From a virus, in the IMG/VR virus record IMGVR_UViG_3300028423_000204, positions 1-43,858 of that record: a stretch of DNA of 43,858 nt. One strand, given 5' to 3'. Every line of letters begins with the position of its first letter. Position 1 is the stretch's first letter. This document shows, one piece after another, positions 31,058 through 38,281 of this stretch. The position numbers and the translations under genes are program-made. The notes below the pieces were generated by a model. It was not told where the DNA came from. It saw only the letters and a program-made list of their open reading frames with translations, and made no database searches.

Positions 31058-31977
31058 CGATAGACATTTCAGTCTACTAGACTATAGCATACGGGATTCA
31101 TCCCGCCCAATGTACTTAGTCGTTGCTAGTGTTTCGCAGAACTTCTTATTACTTTCAGTTGTACCGCCATGATTACGTGAGTGTCTGTTTTCTCCCACAT
31201 AGTCCCGTACTAACTGCATCTGTGTTTTCTTAATCCTAAGATGTTGTCCACAGAAATCGTAAAGTTCTTTTACCTTAGAAACGCTCATGTATCTTTCATA
31301 GTAAGCAGTGTTGCCCGTATAAAAAATACAACCACCAAATGCTTTTTTAATAAGCTGCAAACCAGCTTGTGCATCTACCGCTGAAACAATTATCAGCTTG
31401 GTGTTTAGAATACCTTTCTTAGATACTCTTGCGTAAAAACAACCATCTCCATCTATGTAACCTGCAAGCCATTTACGGCTAGGGTGGTTTTTAGTGGGCG
31501 TTTGTTTCTTTCTAAGGCTCTTAACAACCTTTCTTATTGCCTTCAACTCTTGCTTGTTAACTTCATCAGGCAGTGTTAAAACATACTCAGCAAGTTCGTC
31601 TTTAATTACAAGGTGTCCCTTTATAATTTCGATAAACCGTCTTGCTTTATTACCTGTTAAGTCGATTAGAGTAAGGTCTGCACCTTTTCTATATCTCAAG
31701 TTAACATCATAAGTTGTTGCCAATTCTCGGAGATTATAATCTCTGAAAGTTGATTGACCTATGTTGACTTTCGGATACAAACCGTATCTGTCGTCGTCAC
31801 GCTTCTGAACATGGATGCTAATACTGCCATCCGAATCTACAAAACCTGCAAAGTATTTTGCGTCAATCATTGCCACACGCTCCTGTGGTGTCTCTAGTTG
31901 TTTTGAAACTTCTATCTGGTTCGATATTACACGTCCCAGTTATTCAACATTGGTTTATACTTCACTAGTGTACGTTA
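31058..31977 (-). mobile_element. Group I intron in the major capsid gene (920 nt)
   Basis: On the - strand, P1 forms between exon end ACTTCAT and guide GTGAAGT, with the required U-G pair exactly at the 5' splice site (31978/31977). P10 forms between exon 2 start TGGTG and CACTA directly 5' of the guide. Near the 3' end ACTAGA pairs with TCTAGT (P7), TAGAC-loop-GTCTA forms P9, and the intron ends in G at 31058. Splicing gives ...ITDFI-GDGYAIKD... in frame. The homing endonuclease ORF sits between the P7 strands, so its 3' end overlaps the ribozyme core. Confidence 0.85.
31082..31870 (-). CDS. LAGLIDADG homing endonuclease (intron-encoded)
   Basis: 262 residues from ATG 31870 (AGGAG nine bases upstream; a GTG at 31876 in frame is too close to it). 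Two LAGLIDADG motifs are visible, FAGFVDSDGS near residue 7 and LAGYIDGDGC near residue 136, so it is a single-chain pseudodimeric enzyme that cleaves intronless capsid alleles and may also act as a maturase. The motif acidic residues (D in VDSDG and IDGDG) are intact, suggesting an active enzyme. Its stop codon lies 24 bases before the intron end. Confidence 0.92.
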   Translation of the reverse strand: MIDAKYFAGFVDSDGSISIHVQKRDDDRYGLYPKVNIGQSTFRDYNLRELATTYDVNLRYRKGADLTLIDLTGNKARRFIEIIKGHLVIKDELAEYVLTLPDEVNKQELKAIRKVVKSLRKKQTPTKNHPSRKWLAGYIDGDGCFYARVSKKGILNTKLIIVSAVDAQAGLQLIKKAFGGCIFYTGNTAYYERYMSVSKVKELYDFCGQHLRIKKTQMQLVRDYVGENRHSRNHGGTTESNKKFCETLATTKYIGRDESRML

Positions 31978-32228
31978 ATGAAGTCAGTAATCTGTAACTG
32001 AACTTTACCAGTTTCGATTGGGTTGTACACGATAGGAGTTTCATCACTCACTTCCTGTACAGTTGCTTCACCGATAGTAGGGATGGTTAGGGTCTCGCCT
32101 GAACCGAAGTCACCTACGTTGCGGTAAAACACATCAGGCATCAACGCATCGTGCATAGTACGCAGAATGAACTGCGATTGAATGTCTGCCTCTACAAAGC
32201 TAGAGTTAACTGTTTTGTTTAAACTCAT
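31978..32228 (-). CDS. Major capsid protein, exon 1 (residues 1-83 and part of 84)
   Basis: Starts MSLNKTVNSSFVEADIQSQF, with AAGGATTAAATA upstream. It ends after ATT's second base in ...GDFGSGETLTIP...QLQITDFI. Without splicing, translation runs four codons into the intron and stops (NVH-stop), giving an 87-residue fragment. The scaffold gene lies 10 bases upstream, as in other T7-like head operons. Confidence 0.85.
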
Positions 32229-32238
32229 TATTTAATCC

Positions 32239-33009
32239 TTAGAATTTATATCCTGTTTGAGCATCGATGTTATGGAACGAACGTCCATATCCTTCAACGC
32301 CATAATCCTGTGCCACTTCATTAGCAATATCAGCGAATGATGTGCCTTGTGGTTTTTGTTCTTGGGTTTGCCGTACGGAGCCACCAGAAGGATTGACCTG
32401 CTTCTTCTGCTCTGTACTCAAACCGAATAACTGTTTAAACGCTGAAGGTCGGGTAGCCGCAAAGTCAACAATCTCATCCTTTGAGTTAAAGTCTAGTTGA
32501 CGTGTCTGTGCTTCTTGTACTAATTTATCTAAGTACCCTTCACCGTATTTGCCTGACGCTACTTCATGCACTTGACGGAGATTAGCTTCTCGCTTTTGTT
32601 TCTCTGTCATCTGTGCTTGTTCTTGCTTCATGGCCTCAAGCGCTTTTTGAATCAACTCATCTTGGTTCATGCCTGCTTCTGGCTGAGTGGTATGCTCACC
32701 TGCTGGCTGACCAGACTGTTGTTGTTTTAATTGTTCCATAGCTTCCTCAATTTTAGCAGACTGCTCCAGCTTACCTTCTAACTCTGCAATACGTTGTTGT
32801 AGTTCTTGTTCACGCTGTTTCTTTTCTTCAATAAATGAATCAGCATGTTCAAACTTCTTGATAGCTTCTTGCTCATCGAACTTACGTCCTTTGTATTCAA
32901 ACAAAGTTTCAGGTTGCTGTTGCTGCTCTTGTTGAGACTGCTGTTCGCCTGATTGCTCAGGCTGTTGTTCTTGTTCAGCTTGGTTATCGCTGTTAAGAAG
33001 GTCTGACAT
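32239..33009 (-). CDS. Capsid scaffolding protein
   Basis: 256 residues, extremely Gln/Glu-rich and helical (EQEQQPEQSGEQQSQQEQ; KKQREQELQQRIAELEGKLE coiled coil at 60-100). The C-terminal domain is more ordered (SFADIANEVAQDYGVEGYGR). The composition and position directly before the capsid gene match T7-like assembly (scaffold) proteins, which direct shell assembly and then leave. Confidence 0.85.
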   Translation of the reverse strand: MSDLLNSDNQAEQEQQPEQSGEQQSQQEQQQQPETLFEYKGRKFDEQEAIKKFEHADSFIEEKKQREQELQQRIAELEGKLEQSAKIEEAMEQLKQQQSGQPAGEHTTQPEAGMNQDELIQKALEAMKQEQAQMTEKQKREANLRQVHEVASGKYGEGYLDKLVQEAQTRQLDFNSKDEIVDFAATRPSAFKQLFGLSTEQKKQVNPSGGSVRQTQEQKPQGTSFADIANEVAQDYGVEGYGRSFHNIDAQTGYKF

Positions 33010-33033
33010 ATATTTCCTTAACCTATGGTGGGG

Positions 33034-33306
33034 TTATAACTGTTTAAGAAGAGAACGAAGAATTGTACGTTTACCTTTATTGTGTGCTTTCTTGTACTTC
33101 CAATGGAAGATGCTAAGCCAATCTGTTTTTTCTTCGTCCTCTTTTAGAAGACTCTCTAATTGCTTTTCGAGAAATAGCTTATACTCTTTAGTTATTTGAT
33201 TAGCTAACCATATATCTTTTTGTTCTAAGACCTTACGCTTTTCTTCTGTCGTAGTGGCCTTATGATGTAAACGAGATAGAAAGCTAGGGATACGATGTTC
33301 AGCCAA
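33034..33306 (-). CDS. Basic coiled-coil protein between portal and scaffold (90 aa, TTG start)
   Basis: The frame opens with TTG at 33306, inside the last codons of the portal gene, with AGGAGG nine bases upstream. The product AEHRIPSFLSRLHHKATTTE... is Lys/Glu-rich and helical (KLFLEKQLESLLKEDEEK) with a basic end. No nearer ATG exists. The perfect ribosome site and overlap favour a real gene. Function unknown; it may assist head assembly. Confidence 0.55.
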   Translation of the reverse strand: MAEHRIPSFLSRLHHKATTTEEKRKVLEQKDIWLANQITKEYKLFLEKQLESLLKEDEEKTDWLSIFHWKYKKAHNKGKRTILRSLLKQL

Positions 33307-35011
33307 GTTCGTCTTCCTCCTGTCGTTGCACTAAGTCATTAAGCTGTTGTTCTTCTGCTGTCGTCTGTAACTGCTGTGCTTCTTGTTGTTCTTCAATAAC
33401 AGCAAACTTCTCAAAGAACTCAAACTTATCGAAGCCACCAATACGTGATACAGTCTGTGCCAGCTTCCAGCTATTGATGTGCTGCCCTACTAACTGACCT
33501 AAGTTAGAATTACTAAGCTGTTGCAGCATAGCCATCTGTTGTACTTCACGTTTGAACCTACGTGCGCCATAAGGAACCAGTAAGCCGTTGCTATTGAGGT
33601 CTGCTTCTGTGACAGACAGAAACATCATAAATCCATCGTCATCATCTGTCTGCACCTGTAAGGCGCTCTCAATAAGCTCACGTCCTACTTCTATTTCATC
33701 CTTAACCATTGGCTCAAGGAGGTCTATTTCAAACTGTTCAGCTTTGTTTATGAAGCCCCTGAAAGCACCCTCGTTAAGAGATTGCACCTCGGTGGCTGTC
33801 TTCTCGCCAGGAGTTCTGAAGCCTGCAAGTTGTAAAGGTAACCGTGCTGCGCTACGTGCACGTAATGTTAGTGTATCAATCTCTGAGTTAAACGATAACA
33901 CAGCAGAGTTAGGAGACATATCCGATACGCTACCGTTCTCTGGTGCGAGGTACTTGTACTGACCTGTGTTCTCGTCAAAGATTTCCTCTACATCACCAAC
34001 AAACAAACGGTCAGGGTGAATGAACCTATCAATAGCATCTGACTTACTGTTCTCACGGTGGTTGATTTGATAGTTCATACCAACGATGTTATCTAATGCA
34101 CCTTGCCCCCATAGGTTATCGGGGCGTGGTCGGTACGTAGCTTTACGAATACGTGAGTTACCTTGTTCTTCTTCTAACAGAACATTGAGACGGTCTACCA
34201 CAACTATCTTCTTGTCTGTGTGCAGTTGTTGTTTGTACTTATCGTACACTGTGCCATAGAACCAAAGTAACTCGACCATGCCTGAAGTGTAATAAGAACT
34301 AAAAGAACCGAACCCTTGTGGGATGTACTGTGTGTTCTTATCTAACTCAGCGCCTGCTACTTCTCCGTAGCTGCCTCTGCGGTCCAATACCTTCTGACAT
34401 ACTTCTTGGTCAATCACATCAGGGTTAGCATCACACCATTGTTTGAACTCACCTAGAGACATCACCTCACGGATAATCTTAGGGGTTTTGTCAAAGTGTG
34501 TAGCAGTGGGGTTAAATGTAATATCATACGGAGATATACGCATAGGCTTAGGACCTACATAGCCATCTCCTGTCTCGCCCTTGGTTAAGACAAAAGAGTT
34601 CCCGTAACGAACGTAATCAGATAGAAGGTCCATCATGGTCTTATTGAAACCATTAAGCTCATGTCTATTACGTAAGTACGCTAGTACCTTCTCTCGTTTC
34701 TCTTTAGTAGCAGCCTTGTTATCCATAGGTCGCCATGCTAACCAGTCCTCATGTGGGATAACTGTGTCAGCCATGATAGCTACAAGGTCTTCAAAGATTT
34801 CAGCAACAACAGGAATATGCGTAGTGTGGTCCCATGCAGACCCATCCATAATATCCTGTGTGCTTGTAGCATGGATGTAAGCATCAATCTCACGCCAACG
34901 CTTCCTAGCTTCTTCGCTAAGGCTGTACCATTCTAGCTGCTGTTCAGCAATACTTGTTGCCTTAGTGTGTGGACTGAGCCACTGTTCTACTTCTAATGTC
35001 TTACGATTCAT
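33299..35011 (-). CDS. Portal (head-tail connector) protein
   Basis: 570 residues, near T7 gp8 (536). Recognisable portal features: N-terminal EQWLSPHTKATSIAEQQLEW, the YVRYGNSFVLTKGE segment, RPRPDNLWGQGALDNIVGMN (stem region) and PLQLAGFRTPGEKTATEV. A Gln/Glu-rich helical tail follows (EEQQEAQQLQTTAEEQQ). The dodecameric ring is the DNA entry channel and the docking site for terminase and tail. The start abuts the large terminase stop. Confidence 0.9.
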   Translation of the reverse strand: MNRKTLEVEQWLSPHTKATSIAEQQLEWYSLSEEARKRWREIDAYIHATSTQDIMDGSAWDHTTHIPVVAEIFEDLVAIMADTVIPHEDWLAWRPMDNKAATKEKREKVLAYLRNRHELNGFNKTMMDLLSDYVRYGNSFVLTKGETGDGYVGPKPMRISPYDITFNPTATHFDKTPKIIREVMSLGEFKQWCDANPDVIDQEVCQKVLDRRGSYGEVAGAELDKNTQYIPQGFGSFSSYYTSGMVELLWFYGTVYDKYKQQLHTDKKIVVVDRLNVLLEEEQGNSRIRKATYRPRPDNLWGQGALDNIVGMNYQINHRENSKSDAIDRFIHPDRLFVGDVEEIFDENTGQYKYLAPENGSVSDMSPNSAVLSFNSEIDTLTLRARSAARLPLQLAGFRTPGEKTATEVQSLNEGAFRGFINKAEQFEIDLLEPMVKDEIEVGRELIESALQVQTDDDDGFMMFLSVTEADLNSNGLLVPYGARRFKREVQQMAMLQQLSNSNLGQLVGQHINSWKLAQTVSRIGGFDKFEFFEKFAVIEEQQEAQQLQTTAEEQQLNDLVQRQEEDELG

Positions 35012-36618
35012 TAAGCGCGTCTCCGTACACCGCCAAAGCGTGATAGCTGTACGATGTTATTGTTGTGTGAGGATGAACGTAAACCCTTTCCGAGGACAGG
35101 TTTTGATTTCTCTATGGCTAATGCTAGTACGTCTTTTAAGTCATCGTTTTTAGGACGGGGGAGCATTAACTGTTCTTCTAATGCCGATGTGTATCCACCT
35201 CTGAAATGGAACACCTCTTGGTTTCGGTATCTTGGTTCAACTGCTTGTAAGATACGTTCTTCTTTTGTACCTTGGTGCGAGGTGTGAGCAACACCGTGAA
35301 CAACCAAACTACCGCCAGTACGACGAATGCGGTCTTGCAAATCAGCCTTAACAATTTTACCACCGTTGTTTGTTTCTACGTATATTTCCCTGAATTGCCA
35401 TTTGTCTTGCAATTCAAGAATACGTTCGTAATAGACTTCTAACTTATCTGTTTGGAATTGGTCTAGCTCTAGTACATACAAGTAACCATCACTATCCCTA
35501 CCGATGACAACTAAAGCTGTGAAGTCTCGCTTACGCCTGTTTATTGCAGTGCCTTCTGTAAAAGCTAAGTCGGCTGCTGCTGTTAGCCGTAGTTGTTTAT
35601 CGCCATAATACCAAGAGCCATTGATGTGTTTTAAAAACTTCTTATCAAGGTACTGGAACACAGAGCGATTAATGCGCTGCATACTTGCGTCATTTGGTGC
35701 GTTATAAAACTGACTCAGGAAACCAGCTATATCTCCATCAGATACAAGCTCCGCTTTCTTGGTAGCTAACACCTGCGGGTCAAAACCAAACCATTGCTTT
35801 AACTTAGTGCTGTAAGAACGAGGCCACAGAAAGTTACCATCCCCTGTTCTATTCGGGGAGTCTTCAACAGGCTTCTCAAAGACAGACCAAAGGTTTCGTA
35901 ACTCACCCGTGTCTTCTCCGTCTTTATACATAGGCACCTGTATGTCTAACCAAGTATCATATATATCAGCATCACCGTATCGTGTCCCTACCGCTTTCAT
36001 CACGCTATCGGTTGTGGCAATCTTGGCACAGTTTTTGTAGCAACGGAACACATCCCTACGGGCTGCTTCAGATTGGTAGTTTTCATCAGTAACCAAGTCA
36101 TCAAATACAATCTCATCTACGTGAAAACCTGTAATACTTTTACCAACGCCTGCTGTGCGAATGCTTGGGTCACGGATACCTCGTTCTTTTCGGGCGGGGT
36201 GGTCTAACTCTATGAGGTCATTTCTCCACCGACCTGTGGCTTGGTGTTCTAAATCTCCACCTCTTTTCTTCACCCAGTTTAGATGATTAGGCCACAGACG
36301 CTTGTGTTGCTCCCTCTTAAACGTATCAACAATAAAGCCTAGCTGTTCCTCCCCAAGAGAGGGGTTAGCTGATACATACAGTATTGTCCACCAAGGAACA
36401 ACTGTAAGTTTCCAAGCGCAGTACACAGCCATGATATGACTTTTTTGATGTTCCCTCGGAACTAACGCTAACAATCGAGAACTGTCTTCGTGTTGGAAGA
36501 AATGGCAAAGCTCTTTATGAACTTCGCCATACTCCCTTTCAGGAAACATAGTGCAGGCAAACGTCCATAAGTCAGCTTCGCATTGTTCCCGGATTTCATC
36601 TACTTTGGTTTTACTCAT
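35011..36618 (-). CDS. Terminase large subunit
   Basis: 535 residues. ATPase: a deviant Walker A, PREHQKS (54-60), as in T7-like gp19, and Walker B IVFDDLV (170-176). C-terminal RNase H-like nuclease: AAADLAF with D350, IYVETNN with E415, and DDLKDVLAL with D496. Packages concatemeric DNA into the prohead. The ATG directly follows the stop codon of the HNH gene (TAAATG). Confidence 0.95.
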   Translation of the reverse strand: MSKTKVDEIREQCEADLWTFACTMFPEREYGEVHKELCHFFQHEDSSRLLALVPREHQKSHIMAVYCAWKLTVVPWWTILYVSANPSLGEEQLGFIVDTFKREQHKRLWPNHLNWVKKRGGDLEHQATGRWRNDLIELDHPARKERGIRDPSIRTAGVGKSITGFHVDEIVFDDLVTDENYQSEAARRDVFRCYKNCAKIATTDSVMKAVGTRYGDADIYDTWLDIQVPMYKDGEDTGELRNLWSVFEKPVEDSPNRTGDGNFLWPRSYSTKLKQWFGFDPQVLATKKAELVSDGDIAGFLSQFYNAPNDASMQRINRSVFQYLDKKFLKHINGSWYYGDKQLRLTAAADLAFTEGTAINRRKRDFTALVVIGRDSDGYLYVLELDQFQTDKLEVYYERILELQDKWQFREIYVETNNGGKIVKADLQDRIRRTGGSLVVHGVAHTSHQGTKEERILQAVEPRYRNQEVFHFRGGYTSALEEQLMLPRPKNDDLKDVLALAIEKSKPVLGKGLRSSSHNNNIVQLSRFGGVRRRA

Positions 36619-37095
36619 TTAAACACCGTGGTTGACATGAAACCCGTAATCTATTTCAGCTTGCTTACGGGCTGCTATTGCTTCCTGTAACGTATCAAAT
36701 GTACCTAACCAAATCTTCTTATAATGATGTTTGATGTTAGCTGTCCACTTGCCTTTTGTAGGAGATGGCCTAACACCTGTACAACCCGATTTGTTATCGT
36801 AACGCCTGCTTTGATTCTTGTATTGCTCTCGCTTTGCACACAGCCGTAAGTTTTCAATTCGGTTGTCCGAACGGTCATGGTTAAGATGGTCAATAGTCAT
36901 TTTCTCAGGGATAACTTCGTTGTGCATTTCCCAAATAATTCGATGCAAATATCTGACTTTACCCATAAGATTGACAACACGGTATCCGTAAGGATTAAGA
37001 CACCCTACTTGTTTACCTTTTGTTTTCTTACCAGACCTATTTCCTAACCAATACAAGTGTCCGTCCTTGTATTCAAAAATCTCGTTGTAGTCCAT
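36619..37095 (-). CDS. HNH homing endonuclease with AP2-type DNA-binding domain
   Basis: 158 residues. Residues 30-85 hold the HNH fold: YLHRIIWEMHN (H51), TIDHLNHDRSDNRIENL (D69, H70, N78, N82). Residues 99-150 form an AP2/ERF-like domain (SGCTGVRPSPTKGKWTANI...WLGTFDTLQEAIAARKQAE). Free-standing homing nucleases of this type invade conserved phage genes; this one lies exactly between the terminase subunit region and the large subunit. HNH nucleases beside terminase can also aid packaging in some phages, so a dual role is possible. Confidence 0.9.
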   Translation of the reverse strand: MDYNEIFEYKDGHLYWLGNRSGKKTKGKQVGCLNPYGYRVVNLMGKVRYLHRIIWEMHNEVIPEKMTIDHLNHDRSDNRIENLRLCAKREQYKNQSRRYDNKSGCTGVRPSPTKGKWTANIKHHYKKIWLGTFDTLQEAIAARKQAEIDYGFHVNHGV

Positions 37096-37103
37096 ACTTA
37101 TCC

Positions 37104-37505
37104 TTATAAAAAATTAGCACCGACCGATACACTAGCTGCAACAAGTAAAGGGATTACGTAACGGTTTAACCAACGGTCACGGGTCTTTTCTTGTTTATCC
37201 TTGAGGTCGTCTACGTCTTCTTTTGTGACGTTCAGTGAGTCATGCGCTCTGTTCATTCTTATTTCAATATCTTGTATTTTATCGTACAACGTCTGGACAC
37301 GCCCCTCTAAGTAGCTCACCTTAGACTCTACCCCTTGAACACGGTTGTCCACCTTCTGGTCTAATGCTACAAGCCGTTCATCTAGCCTTCCGAACTGATT
37401 GGCTAAGTCTCCAACATCTTTCTTTACAGAGTGAACCTCATCTACCAATCTATTGATAGCCTCCAGTATTTGTACATCTGTATTCCTGCGTTCTTCACTG
37501 GACAT
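37104..37505 (-). CDS. Coiled-coil protein with C-terminal membrane anchor (XhlA-like, 133 aa)
   Basis: Start taken at ATG 37505 (AGGAGTTAGGA upstream, overlapping the small terminase end). MSSEERRNTDVQILEAIN opens a long heptad-repeat coiled coil (residues 10-108), followed by one hydrophobic helix, YVIPLLVAASVSVGANFL, at the very end. This coiled-coil-then-C-terminal-anchor layout is that of XhlA-type lysis-associated proteins. It may contribute to lysis or spanin function. Confidence 0.6.
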   Translation of the reverse strand: MSSEERRNTDVQILEAINRLVDEVHSVKKDVGDLANQFGRLDERLVALDQKVDNRVQGVESKVSYLEGRVQTLYDKIQDIEIRMNRAHDSLNVTKEDVDDLKDKQEKTRDRWLNRYVIPLLVAASVSVGANFL

Positions 37506-38016
37506 TCCTAACTCCTGTATTAGCTTTGTCGTACCCTGTAAAGATGTCATCGTTATCCTTAACGTTTGATGGTTCTTCTTTCTTCTTAGTCTTCTTAGGC
37601 TCCGCTTGTAATGCTTTAGCAGCATTAACATTGCCGTTCTTAGCTTGTTCTATCAGTGTGCGCTTAGCAAGACTCTCATCTCGCTTACGCATATCTTCAC
37701 GCCATTTAGCCAAGCCGTAATTATTATTGAAATTGTAATGCCCTTCCATAAAGAACTTAGCATTGCATAAACGTTCCCAATGCTGTTGACTGCCCACGAT
37801 ACGTTCCGCAGCTTCGTACTCATCAGAACATTCCATGTACACCTTGTACATACTGATGTATGTTTTTCCATCCCGCACTTTATCTTTAGTGCTTAATGTG
37901 TACACAGCTTCGGGGTTGCCGAACTCTATGAACAAACCTTCTGTTAAATACCTGTGGTTAGGTCCTTTCATTGGAACATCAGTTTTCTCTTTAATATCCC
38001 ATTCGTTGTGATTCAT
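37495..38016 (-). CDS. Terminase small subunit
   Basis: 173 residues. VYTLSTKDKVRDGKTYISMYKVYMECSDEYEAAERIVGSQQHWERL resembles small terminases of T7-like phages, and the tail is basic, Lys-rich (EPKKTKKKEE). It recognises concatemeric DNA and loads the large subunit. Preceded by AAAGGATAACT. An HNH gene and the XhlA-like gene separate it from the large subunit, an unusual interruption. Confidence 0.7.
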   Translation of the reverse strand: MNHNEWDIKEKTDVPMKGPNHRYLTEGLFIEFGNPEAVYTLSTKDKVRDGKTYISMYKVYMECSDEYEAAERIVGSQQHWERLCNAKFFMEGHYNFNNNYGLAKWREDMRKRDESLAKRTLIEQAKNGNVNAAKALQAEPKKTKKKEEPSNVKDNDDIFTGYDKANTGVRNVQ

Positions 38017-38281
38017 AGTTATCCTTTCTTTGTTTGCCCGACCCGAAAAAGCAGGGGCTTGTTCGGGCTGCTGCGCCGTGGGTAGCGGATTTTCAGGAGC
38101 AGTTGAAGTTGGTTATATGAGAAAGGGGCGGAAACCCCTTTTATGGTGAAAAGAAACCCCAACCTGATAGATTGGGGTGATGTTAAGATGTGGCGTTAGC
38201 TACCCAATCAGAAACATTAGTAGTCGATAGCGGTTTTTGTGCCAAAGTAATATGTTTTTATTTTATAACTTAGGCCATGTT
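38017..38281 (-). other. Structured intergenic region between tailspike and terminase genes
   Basis: No gene is supported here. On the - strand it contains CCCCAA-loop-TTGGGG followed by TTTCTTTTC (a terminator), then AAAGGGG-TTTCCG-CCCCTTT (38122-38141), and then GCCCGA...TCGGGC around a second GC-rich segment just before the terminase start. This looks like a termination plus a structured leader for the packaging and head genes. No strong -35/-10 pair was found. Confidence 0.5.
38148..38178 (-). terminator. Rho-independent terminator downstream of the tailspike gene
   Basis: On the - strand the stem CCCCAA/TTGGGG (38157-38162 with 38172-38177) has a 9-base loop and is followed by TTTCTTTTC. 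It would end the tail fibre transcript before the head genes. A second GC hairpin follows 15 bases on. Confidence 0.65.

Noticed and set aside
31965-32228. Complete 87-aa protein
   Set aside because: The last codons and the stop are intron sequence; P1 pairing places the exon end at 31978.
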